A stretch of 8,336 nucleotides of DNA. It comes from an uncultured Bacillota bacterium. Lineage in GTDB: Bacteria > Bacillota > UBA994 > UBA5500. The notes below the pieces were generated by a model. The model was given only the letters and a program-made list of their open reading frames with translations. It was not told the origin of the DNA and made no database searches. Shown here piece by piece: positions 1 to 6,281 of the stretch; position 1 is the stretch's first letter, and the number at the start of each line of letters is the position of its first letter. The DNA is taken from the NCBI GenBank assembly GCA_937874815.1, contig CALNBW010000251.1, positions 1-8,336 of the forward strand, in the 5' to 3' direction. The position numbers and the translations under genes are program-made.

Positions 1-356
1 CCTATCTGCAGCTGCTCTCCCCCCACCAGCAGCTGGTCGGGCTCGGGCGGCGGTTCGGTAATGCCAACATAACGTGCTATCATGTCATCATACTCAGCCA
101 ACATGCGGGCATCTGCACCATGAATCAAAATGGGAGCCTGTGTGTACTCCTTGGCTGCCTTGAGGCCGCCTACATGATCCGCATGGCCATGGGTTAACAC
201 TATATATTTCACTGTCCCGGTGAAACCGTCTAGAATTTCTGCAATACGTTCTGGGCGCCCGGCCGGATCAATGAGCAGGGCTTCGTGGCTGGCTTCGTCC
301 CACACTAAATAGCAGTTGGTGCCTAATGGCCCCATACGTTGTTTCTTGATTTGCAT
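1..356 (-). CDS. MBL-fold metal-dependent hydrolase (partial, C-terminus outside window)
   Basis: This is the N-terminal 118 residues of a metallo-beta-lactamase-fold hydrolase; the rest runs off the left edge. The start ATG (356-354) lies 8 bases after AGGGGGA (371-365), which overlaps the dtd stop codon, so translation is probably coupled to dtd. Directly visible are the family motif THGHADH at residues 55-61 (metal ligands H56, H58, D60, H61), followed by VGG, plus an early GTNCYLV segment (12-18) and LIDPAG (28-33). These match the glyoxalase II-like / YcbL-like branch, whose members cleave thioesters or related substrates with one or two metal ions. The downstream metal-binding histidines are not in the window. 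In Bacillota a gene of this kind often follows dtd. The true substrate cannot be told; database names such as hydroxyacylglutathione hydrolase would be over-precise. It is probably cytoplasmic, since no signal peptide is seen. Confidence 0.93.
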   Translation of the reverse strand, partial: MQIKKQRMGPLGTNCYLVWDEASHEALLIDPAGRPERIAEILDGFTGTVKYIVLTHGHADHVGGLKAAKEYTQAPILIHGADARMLAEYDDMIARYVGITEPPPEPDQLLVGGEQLQI

Positions 357-369
357 GCGGTTCGTCCCC

Positions 370-819
370 CTAGAAAACTCTTTTACTATCTAACAAAACA
401 GTTACTGGTCCATCATTATGAATCTCAACCTGCATCATGGCCTGGAAAATTCCAGTTTCTACCGGCACTCCTAGCTGCCGCATTTCCTCGACACAGGCCA
501 AATAAAGCTCTTCCGCTAAGGCCGGCGGGGCAGCTTGGCTATAGCTGGGACGCCTACCACGCCGAGCATCTCCGTGCAAAGTAAACTGGGAGACGGCCAA
601 AACGGAGCCTTGCACATCCCTCAAATCTAAATTCATCTTGTCGTCTTGGTCAGCAAAAATGCGCAACCCCACAATCTTGTTGGCCAGATAACTGGCATCG
701 GCATGGGTGTCATCAGTTCCAACACCGAGCAGAACAACGACCCCGCGCTCGATGCTCGACACCAACTGACCATCAATGCTTACACTACCATAAGTGACAC
801 GCTGTACTACCGCCCGCAT
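370..819 (-). CDS. dtd: D-aminoacyl-tRNA deacylase (DTD)
   Basis: This 149-residue protein of the DTD family hydrolyses the ester bond of D-aminoacyl-tRNAs (and, in known members, Gly-tRNA(Ala)), recycling mischarged tRNA in the cytoplasm. Both family signatures are visible: SQFTL at residues 77-81 and the NDGPVT segment at 135-140, whose Gly137-Pro138 is the cross-subunit Gly-cisPro motif that gives chiral selectivity. The RRPSY stretch (89-93) and TGIFQAMM (122-129) are also typical. Length matches the usual 145-150. I chose the ATG at 819 rather than the in-frame GTG at 837: MRAVVQRV is the family's standard N-terminus, and AGGAGG lies inside the six-codon extension. It is 35 bases downstream of relA and 13 bases upstream of the hydrolase gene. 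Identification is secure. Confidence 0.97.
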   Translation of the reverse strand: MRAVVQRVTYGSVSIDGQLVSSIERGVVVLLGVGTDDTHADASYLANKIVGLRIFADQDDKMNLDLRDVQGSVLAVSQFTLHGDARRGRRPSYSQAAPPALAEELYLACVEEMRQLGVPVETGIFQAMMQVEIHNDGPVTVLLDSKRVF

Positions 820-829
820 GTCTCCTCCT
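820..829 (-). promoter_or_regulatory. Ribosome binding site fixing the dtd start
   Basis: AGGAGG (minus strand, 829-824) is followed by AGAC and then the ATG at 819. It lies inside the codons that a GTG start at 837 would add, and that GTG has only GC-rich sequence before it. The spacing of 4 bases is slightly short but workable, and it decides for the shorter DTD. Confidence 0.8.
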
Positions 830-840
830 CTCTGCACCGA

Positions 841-852
841 CCGAGCGCTCGG
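841..852. repeat. Perfect 12-base palindrome between relA and dtd
   Basis: CCGAGCGCTCGG is its own reverse complement. It sits two bases after the relA stop codon and ahead of the dtd ribosome binding site. In RNA it could fold as a 4-base-pair stem with a GCGC loop. No T-run follows on either strand, so it is not an intrinsic terminator. It may be chance in GC-rich sequence, or a small intercistronic structure. Confidence 0.5.
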
Positions 853-854
853 GG

Positions 855-3008
855 CTAATGCACGCCAGGTGCAGCCACCCTTTGCACAGTGAATACATCG
901 CGGATGCGCCCTAGACGCTCTAGCGTTGCAATCAAATGTTGTCTGTCCTTCACTACGATAGTAAAGGTTAAAATCGCCGTACGGTTCTTTTCCACCCGCG
1001 CTTGTAGGGAGCTAATGGTGATATTAGCCTCAGATAATAGCTGCACTACGTCACGCAATAGGTCCGGCCTATCCAGGGCGATCAGCTCAATCCGTACGGG
1101 GTAAGTAGCCTTATCTTGCTCATCCCAGTAGACCTCAATCAGTCGTTCTGGCTCGTTCTGCAATGATTTAGCATTTGGACAAGCGGCGGTATGGATAGAT
1201 ACGCCGCGCCCCCGTGTAATGTAACCAATTATCTTGTCTCCCGGAACCGGGTTGCAGCAGCGAGAAAAACGAATGAGGGCCTCTGGCAGGCCTTTTACTC
1301 TGACCCCACTCTCCGTATGACCGGAACGTTCCGGTTCGATCTCCGGAATATCTATGGCATCTGCCTCTGCTTGCCCCTGCTCTTCCCGGTAATCAACCAC
1401 TAGCTTTTGCATCAGCCGCACTAGTGAGATTCCCCCATAGCCCAGTGAGGCATAGAGGTCATCTATTTCTTGGAAGCTCTGCTTACGGGCAAACTTGAGT
1501 AGGCGCTCTTCAGTAAGCACCAGGTGGGGTCCGATGCCCAGGCGGCTAACCTCTTTCTCTAGCATCTCCTTGCCCTTGCTGATATTCTCTTCGCGTTGCT
1601 CTTTCTTAAACCAGGCGCGGATTTTGCTTTTGGCCCCCGAGGTACGCACCATCTTCAGCCAGTCTTTGCTCGGGCCTTTGATCTTGTTGGAAGTGAGAAT
1701 CTCCACAATATCGCCGTTCTGCAGCTGATAGTTATGAGGGACAATGCGCCCATTAACTTTAGCCCCTACACAGCGGTGACCAATGTTGGTATGGATGCGA
1801 TAGGCGAAATCCAGGGGGATGGAGCCAGCGGGCAGATTGATGACATCGCCCTTCGGGGTAAAGACAAATACCTCATCGGGATAAAGCTCAATTTTCACTC
1901 CGTCCACAAACTCCTGGGCGTCGCGCAGCTCTTGCTGCCACTCGAGGATGCTACGTAACCAGGAAAAACGCGCGGACAGCTTCTGATCCGCCTTGGCACC
2001 TTCTTTGTAGCGCCAATGGGCAGCAATACCTGTCTCGGCCACACGGTGCATTTCCCAGGTACGGATCTGAATCTCCAAACGTTCGCCGCGGTCGCTGATT
2101 ACCGTGGTATGGAGCGACTGATACATGTTGGGCTTGGGCACTGCAATATAGTCTTTAAATCGCCCTGGAATCGGTCGCCAAATGCTGTGAATCAGCCCTA
2201 GTACTTCATAACACTCTTTCACTGTATTCACTATAACCCGGATGGCCGTTAAGTCATAAATCTCTTCAAAGGTACGGCCGGCTTGCATTTTGCGGTAAAT
2301 GCTATAAAAGTGTTTTGGCCTGCCCGAGATATCGGCCTCAATTCCGACTTCTTTGAGGCGTTCGCGTAAATCCATGATGGCATGGTTAATAACCGCCTCG
2401 CGTACATCGCGTTCGCGATACTTATCCGGTTCTAAGTAACGGAAAGCAGCATCTTCCAGTTCCCATTGGATGCGGCTGATGCCCAATCTTCCAGCCAAGG
2501 GAGCAAAAATATCTCTTGTTTCCAGGGCGGTTTCCCTTTGCTTATCCGGCGGCCGGTAACCCAAGGTGCGCATGTTATGTAGGCGGTCTGCTAGTTTAAT
2601 GAGAATTACCCGCAAGTCTTCAGCCATGGCCAAAAACATTTTGCGCAAGTTCTCGGCTTGGCGTTCTTGCTTATTGAGATCTTCGAGGCGTCCGAGCTTA
2701 GTCACCCCATCGACTAAGTTAGCCACGGTGGGCCCGAAGGTCGTCTCTAGTTGCTCTAAGGTAACGCCGGTATCTTCAACTACATCATGCAGCAACGCGG
2801 CGATGATTGTGTCCGTGTCTAGTCCAATTTCCGCCAGAATGGTAGCGACGCCAAGGGGATGAATAATGTAATCCTCCCCAGATGCGCGTAGCTGCCCGGC
2901 ATGGGCGCGGGCAGCAAAAAGATAGGCCTGCTCAATTCTTAAGAAGTCGGCTTGTTTGTCATAGCTTTGCACTTTCTCGAGCAAAGGGAGTAATTCTGGT
3001 GGAAACAT
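855..3008 (-). CDS. relA: Bifunctional (p)ppGpp synthetase/hydrolase, long RelA/SpoT homologue
   Basis: This 717-residue Rel enzyme makes (p)ppGpp from ATP and GDP/GTP during starvation and degrades it otherwise, with ribosome-linked control. Domains in order: HD hydrolase (about 25-190) with H50, the H74-D75 pair, EDT (78-80) and D141, the pattern of an active Mn-dependent hydrolase; synthetase (about 225-345) with RPKHFYSIYRK (230-240), D252, PKPNMYQSLH (291-300) and EIQIRT (312-317); TGS (about 374-436); a helical linker; a conserved-cysteine/zinc-finger module with C584, C585, H606 and C610; and a C-terminal ACT domain (about 636-705). R283-F-K-D286 is the RxKD charge pattern of bifunctional Rel/SpoT, unlike the ExDD of monofunctional RelA, so both activities are expected. 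Length is normal. The start ATG is 8 bases from GAGG (3020-3017). It lies between apt and dtd, as in many Bacillota. The symbol follows Bacillota usage; rel would also do. Confidence 0.98.
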   Translation of the reverse strand: MFPPELLPLLEKVQSYDKQADFLRIEQAYLFAARAHAGQLRASGEDYIIHPLGVATILAEIGLDTDTIIAALLHDVVEDTGVTLEQLETTFGPTVANLVDGVTKLGRLEDLNKQERQAENLRKMFLAMAEDLRVILIKLADRLHNMRTLGYRPPDKQRETALETRDIFAPLAGRLGISRIQWELEDAAFRYLEPDKYRERDVREAVINHAIMDLRERLKEVGIEADISGRPKHFYSIYRKMQAGRTFEEIYDLTAIRVIVNTVKECYEVLGLIHSIWRPIPGRFKDYIAVPKPNMYQSLHTTVISDRGERLEIQIRTWEMHRVAETGIAAHWRYKEGAKADQKLSARFSWLRSILEWQQELRDAQEFVDGVKIELYPDEVFVFTPKGDVINLPAGSIPLDFAYRIHTNIGHRCVGAKVNGRIVPHNYQLQNGDIVEILTSNKIKGPSKDWLKMVRTSGAKSKIRAWFKKEQREENISKGKEMLEKEVSRLGIGPHLVLTEERLLKFARKQSFQEIDDLYASLGYGGISLVRLMQKLVVDYREEQGQAEADAIDIPEIEPERSGHTESGVRVKGLPEALIRFSRCCNPVPGDKIIGYITRGRGVSIHTAACPNAKSLQNEPERLIEVYWDEQDKATYPVRIELIALDRPDLLRDVVQLLSEANITISSLQARVEKNRTAILTFTIVVKDRQHLIATLERLGRIRDVFTVQRVAAPGVH

Positions 3009-3057
3009 AGTCTCATCCTCTTGCTTGCCGTGCGATACTCCCTGCCAATCAATATCC

Positions 3058-3570
3058 CTAATACTGGAGCAGTGAGATCACCGGGTACTTCTGTAGTAAG
3101 TCACGCCCCTTGAGATCAAGGAGCTCAATGAGAAAAGCTGTGGCCGCCACTACCCCACCTTCAGATTCGACGAGCTTGATCGCGGAAACGATAGTCCCGC
3201 CGGTGGCGAGTAGATCATCAAGAATCAACACTTTCTGCCCCGGGGCAATAGCATCAGTATGAATCTCCAGAGCATCCGAGCCATACTCCAGCTCGTAGGT
3301 CATGCGGCGTTTCTTGCCTGGTAGCTTGCCAGGTTTGCGGGCTGGCACAAAGCCTTTTCCAAGACTATACGCCAAGGGCGCTCCCAAAATAAAGCCTCGC
3401 GCCTCAGGAGCAACGATTACATCAAAATCGTAGGGTTCCAGTTTCTCTTTAAGGGTATCTACTGCTTGCTTGAGAGCAGCAGGGTCCTGCAATAGCGGCG
3501 TTATATCCCGAAAGATAATGCCAGGGTGGGGGAAATCAGGAATATCGCGGATTTTATCATATAAGTTCAT
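3058..3570 (-). CDS. apt: Adenine phosphoribosyltransferase
   Basis: This 170-residue cytoplasmic enzyme converts adenine and PRPP to AMP and pyrophosphate (purine salvage). The type I phosphoribosyltransferase PRPP loop is plain: VLILDDLLATGGT at residues 114-126, with acidic D118-D119 followed by the ATGGT phosphate loop. Other family marks are FPHPGIIFRDITPLL (13-27), APEARGF (54-60) and RKPGKLP (78-84). Length equals the usual 170. I start at ATG 3570, because MNLYDKIRDIPDFP is the standard N-terminus and AAGGAGG (3584-3578) is 7 bases upstream; an in-frame extension to 3606 would place this site inside the gene. The flexible-loop segment after RKPGKLP reads GKKRRMTYELEYG, more basic than the ET-containing form I recall as typical, but the following LEYGSDALEIH is normal. 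It lies 44 bases after recJ and 49 before relA. Confidence 0.97.
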   Translation of the reverse strand: MNLYDKIRDIPDFPHPGIIFRDITPLLQDPAALKQAVDTLKEKLEPYDFDVIVAPEARGFILGAPLAYSLGKGFVPARKPGKLPGKKRRMTYELEYGSDALEIHTDAIAPGQKVLILDDLLATGGTIVSAIKLVESEGGVVAATAFLIELLDLKGRDLLQKYPVISLLQY

Positions 3571-3584
3571 TAAACGGCCTCCTT
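3571..3584 (-). promoter_or_regulatory. Ribosome binding site fixing the apt start
   Basis: AAGGAGG at 3584-3578 on the minus strand, then 7 bases, then ATG at 3570. The match to the 16S rRNA anti-SD is strong, and together with the family N-terminus it rules out the upstream in-frame start at 3606. Confidence 0.88.
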
Positions 3585-3614
3585 CTCCAACATCTGGTCT
3601 AGGCAAACAAAAGC

Positions 3615-6086
3615 TTATCCCGAAACAGGGGCGGAAATCAAGCTACGTAGGCTGCGCGCGATAATGCTGCCAGCATCTGGCCCACGGAGCCATTCCCTTG
3701 CCTCCGCAAAAGCGGCCAACTCGGCCTGAGCCTGCACAAAAGCATCCGAAGCGGCTAGCTCTTGACGCCCAGGCGGCTCAGGTAACCAATTTACCGTCAC
3801 CCCCTCACTACTACATGCGTATTCTGCCAAAGCGAGTTCGTTCAGCACCTGTAAGTGAAAACTGATCTGGTCAGGTAGGCCAAGGAACCCGCCTGCTTGC
3901 ATAACCTGGCGCAATTCCTCCCAAAACCACTGTTGTTCTTTCTTTGCCTTCAAGCCACGATATAAAGTGGCTAGCGCAGAACGGTTAGGGCCATTCTCAG
4001 CCCAGAAACTATAAACACGGTCGATATCATTCACATTATATAACAAGTGAATTCTGTGGTGGTAGAGACTCTCCTGTAAATCGGCCGCCACACGCTTCAA
4101 GCTAGGTAGCCCATGGGGGACATCAAGCCATATTAGATCGCAACTACTAGTAAGCGAACTAGGAGCAATCGGCTGCCACTGCCCATCTTGGCGGCGCAAG
4201 TACAACGGGCCCGATTGCTGCCAGATTTGCGCCTGATCCAAGTGTTGCTGCAGCTTAGGCCAGGTTTCCAAGTTGAGGCCTGGCCAGAACAATAGCAAAA
4301 CCGCCTGCTCCTGACGGAGTAAACCTCGTAGATAATCGTCGCGATTAACTAAGTAGCGGGCATCGTAGACAGGTATGGTATCGTCAGCAGCTGGCTGACG
4401 CCAACTGCTCAAATATAGCACCAGTTTTTCTTGCCCGTTCCATACGTTGGCTTGCGGTGTATAGGCAATATCTAGCCATTCTTCAGTACTTACTTCAGCC
4501 AATTCCTGCCCCCGCCGCCAGGCCAACACCTCCCAAAGAATGCCGCCGCCTCGCAGTTCCATTTTCAGATGCTGACCTTCCCTACCCAGCAGGCGTGCCT
4601 TGTCTAGGCTCCAACGCTTACTGCAGAATACCGGCTCTGGATGCCCTGCTCCGTAAGGGCCTAGCCGTTCCAGAGAATGAACTAACTCTAAGGTTATCTC
4701 TGAAGGATCTAGCTCAGCATCAAGGTAGACATGCGGCTTAAGCTGGGCAGCTCCTAGGTTTGCCTGCACGTGGGCATTAAGTGCCGCCCGCAAGTCAGGG
4801 ATAGCAGCAGTAGCTAGGCTGAGACCGGCTGCTGCTTGGTGCCCACCATACGCAGTCAATAAGTCGGCATGTGCCGCCAAGCTGCCGACCAGATTATAGC
4901 AAGGAATGCTCCGGCCCGAACCACGCGCCTGCTCCCCCTCAATGGCCAGAAGAATAGTTGGTCGATAATAACGCTCCGCCAAACGGGCAGCAACGATACC
5001 AATGATCCCAGGATGCCAGTCAGCGTTGGCTAAAACAATAAACCAACGATCTTCTGGAGCCAACTGCGAGACCATGGCCTCCGCCTCCGCAAAAATCTGC
5101 TGCTCCATCTCCTGCCGCTCAGCATTGAGCCCATCAAGCTTCTGGGCCAGTGTTAAGGCTAGCGCGTCATCCTCGGTCAGCAACAATTCTAAGGCTAATT
5201 CGGCTTCGTTCAGTCTGCCAGCTGCATTGAGGCGCGGAGCCAGGGTGAACGCCACTTGGCCCGATCTAAGCGTGCCCGGCTCAACGCCAGCGACCTCCAA
5301 TAGGGCCCTGATGCCAGGCCGCTCACTGGCCCGCATCGCCTCCAGGCCAAAACGCACAATGACCCGGTTTTCATCAAGCAAGGGAACAACGTCGGCAATG
5401 GTACCCAATGTAGCCAGATCGAAATACTTGGCAGCCGCGGCTAACCCGCCTAGCGCCTGCACCAATTTGAGTGCGACGCCACCCCCAGCCAGTTCGGCAA
5501 AAGGGTACTCACAATCTAACTTAGGGTTAATTACCGCCAGGGCTTGGGGTAGCTTAGCAGCTTCGGGCGTATGGTGATCGGTGATAATCACATCCAGCCC
5601 CAAGCTGGCGGCATAGGCAACTTCCGCTTGAGCATTGATGCCGCAATCAACGGTAATCAGCAGTTTTATCCCGTTAGCGGCTAATTCGCTAATAGCCTCT
5701 GGGTGTAGACCGTAGCCTTCCTCTAGTCGCCCCGGAATATAGTGGCTGACGATTGCACCTTCTTCTTTAAGGTAGCTGACCAAAACAGCTGTGGCCGTTA
5801 GACCGTCAGCATCGTAATCTCCATAAATAGCAATTGGCTGCTCCAGCTCTATGGCGAGCTTGATGCGATTCACGGCAGGAGCCATATCTGGTAACAACCA
5901 AGGATCATGTAACTGACTCAAATCTGGGTGGAGAAAACGTTGCATCGCTGCTTTATCTTTTATGCCCCGCTGTAGCAATACTTCTGCCGCAACGGGATGC
6001 AAACCTAGGCTCGGGGCGACACTACGTGCCAGTTCCCTCTCTCTCTCCCTAATCTGCCATACTGCCGTTGCTCTTTCCTTCAGCAA
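3615..6086 (-). CDS. recJ: Single-stranded-DNA-specific exonuclease RecJ, long form
   Basis: This 823-residue RecJ degrades single-stranded DNA 5' to 3', acting with RecQ-type helicases in recombination and with base-excision and mismatch repair. The DHH phosphoesterase core has DYDADG (90-95, metal ligands D90, D92, D94), D147 of VDCG, the DHH triad D170-H171-H172, and D232 in IADVVPL. The DHHA1 region carries WHPGIIGIVAARL (357-369), RGSGRS (388-393) and GGHQAAAG (414-421). An OB-fold-like domain follows (about 455-560), with LGPYGAGHPEPVF (475-487). Residues from about 565 to the end form an extension lacking in the roughly 577-residue E. coli protein but usual in Bacillota (RecJ C-terminal domain); it is rich in Trp and Leu and weakly conserved. 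The start is TTG at 6086-6084, 5 bases after AGAGGTGAG; no ATG fits as well. It is the first gene of the group, divergent from the chemoreceptor. Confidence 0.97.
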   Translation of the reverse strand: MLKERATAVWQIRERERELARSVAPSLGLHPVAAEVLLQRGIKDKAAMQRFLHPDLSQLHDPWLLPDMAPAVNRIKLAIELEQPIAIYGDYDADGLTATAVLVSYLKEEGAIVSHYIPGRLEEGYGLHPEAISELAANGIKLLITVDCGINAQAEVAYAASLGLDVIITDHHTPEAAKLPQALAVINPKLDCEYPFAELAGGGVALKLVQALGGLAAAAKYFDLATLGTIADVVPLLDENRVIVRFGLEAMRASERPGIRALLEVAGVEPGTLRSGQVAFTLAPRLNAAGRLNEAELALELLLTEDDALALTLAQKLDGLNAERQEMEQQIFAEAEAMVSQLAPEDRWFIVLANADWHPGIIGIVAARLAERYYRPTILLAIEGEQARGSGRSIPCYNLVGSLAAHADLLTAYGGHQAAAGLSLATAAIPDLRAALNAHVQANLGAAQLKPHVYLDAELDPSEITLELVHSLERLGPYGAGHPEPVFCSKRWSLDKARLLGREGQHLKMELRGGGILWEVLAWRRGQELAEVSTEEWLDIAYTPQANVWNGQEKLVLYLSSWRQPAADDTIPVYDARYLVNRDDYLRGLLRQEQAVLLLFWPGLNLETWPKLQQHLDQAQIWQQSGPLYLRRQDGQWQPIAPSSLTSSCDLIWLDVPHGLPSLKRVAADLQESLYHHRIHLLYNVNDIDRVYSFWAENGPNRSALATLYRGLKAKKEQQWFWEELRQVMQAGGFLGLPDQISFHLQVLNELALAEYACSSEGVTVNWLPEPPGRQELAASDAFVQAQAELAAFAEAREWLRGPDAGSIIARSLRSLISAPVSG

Positions 6087-6100
6087 AATATCTCACCTCT
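6087..6100 (-). promoter_or_regulatory. Ribosome binding site supporting the TTG start of recJ
   Basis: AGAGGTGAG (minus strand, 6100-6092), then ATATT, then TTG at 6086. The spacing of 5 bases and the good complementarity support initiation at TTG. Part of this site can pair with 6108-6115 in the leader RNA. Confidence 0.8.
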
Positions 6101-6136
6101 TCTGCCTAGAAAGATTCACCTTCGCTAAGCTAAACT

Positions 6137-6150
6137 CCTGCTAGCGCAGG
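6137..6150 (-). other. Small hairpin in the recJ leader
   Basis: CCTGC and GCAGG are separated by a four-base loop, giving a perfect 5-base-pair stem in the recJ leader RNA. A second pairing, CGCTA with TAGCG (6146-6142 with 6127-6123), uses overlapping bases, so the two folds exclude each other. No T-run follows the stem, so it is not an intrinsic terminator. I do not recognise any known riboswitch or T-box here. Confidence 0.4.
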
Positions 6151-6199
6151 TAACTGGTAAGAAAACGGCCAAACTTACAGGTAGTAGCAGGAAAACGGC
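6147..6199. repeat. Imperfect 22-23 base direct repeat, two copies
   Basis: Copy one is 6147-6169 and copy two 6178-6199. Each begins with CAGGTA and ends with GAAAACGGC, and the 7-8 bases between these ends differ. The right-hand blocks start at 6161 and 6191, exactly 30 bases apart, about three helical turns. The repeat lies between the recJ -10 element and the recJ start, so it is in the recJ leader and upstream of the chemoreceptor. It could be a pair of protein binding sites or the remnant of a small tandem duplication. Confidence 0.6.
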
Positions 6200-6217
6200 G
6201 ATGCGCGTCCAAGTTAA

Positions 6218-6226
6218 ATTATAGCA
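6218..6226 (-). promoter_or_regulatory. Extended -10 promoter for the recJ-apt-relA-dtd group
   Basis: On the minus strand the sequence reads TGCTATAAT, a perfect sigma-A -10 hexamer (6223-6218) with the TGN extension (6226-6224). The bases at the expected -35 position (17-base spacing) read AAACCC, a poor match, which is normal for extended -10 promoters. Transcription would begin near 6211, giving a leader of about 125 bases before the TTG of recJ. No comparable promoter is evident in the gaps between the downstream genes. Confidence 0.65.
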
Positions 6227-6238
6227 TTGTTTTCCACA

Positions 6239-6254
6239 AAGGGTTTGTACCCTT
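6239..6254. repeat. Inverted repeat AAGGGT-N4-ACCCTT, possible operator or hairpin
   Basis: Two perfect 6-base arms (6239-6244 and 6249-6254) flank TTGT. The element covers the -35 position of the minus-strand recJ promoter and ends 10 bases before the chemoreceptor ribosome binding site, so a bound repressor could affect both directions. As RNA on the plus strand it would be a short stem-loop in the chemoreceptor leader. No known operator family is recognised. Confidence 0.5.
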
Positions 6255-6264
6255 ATCAGGCGCC

Positions 6265-6281
6265 AAGGAGGTTTTTGACAA
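6265..6281 (+). promoter_or_regulatory. Ribosome binding site of the chemoreceptor gene
   Basis: AAGGAGG (6265-6271) lies 10 bases ahead of the ATG at 6282, slightly long spacing but a near-perfect match. I could not find a convincing sigma-A or flagellar sigma-28 (TAAA-N15-GCCGATA) promoter upstream on the plus strand. Confidence 0.85.

Noticed and set aside
339..584. An 81-codon plus-strand open frame across the dtd/hydrolase junction
   Set aside because: It overlaps two well-supported minus-strand genes and their coupled ribosome binding site; no motif is visible.
370..837. Longer dtd starting at GTG 837
   Set aside because: It adds six residues (MQRGGD) that encode the ribosome binding site itself; the family begins at MRAVVQRV.
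1596..1958. A 120-codon open frame on the plus strand opposite relA
   Set aside because: It is antisense to the TGS region of Rel, which has clear family motifs; the plus-strand product resembles nothing known to me.
5002..5577. A 191-codon open frame on the plus strand opposite recJ
   Set aside because: It lies wholly antisense to the conserved DHH/DHHA1 part of recJ, is Ser/Ala-rich low-complexity in character, shows no family motif, and has no ribosome binding site that stands out.
6131..6160. Possible sigma-28 (flagellar) promoter for the chemoreceptor beginning with TAAA at 6131
   Set aside because: At the required 15-base spacing the sequence is GTAACTGG, not GCCGATA-like; no other pair fits.
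6234..6239. TTGTGG on the minus strand as a -35 element for recJ
   Set aside because: It is only 10 bases from the -10 hexamer, too close for sigma-A; the extended -10 explains the promoter better.
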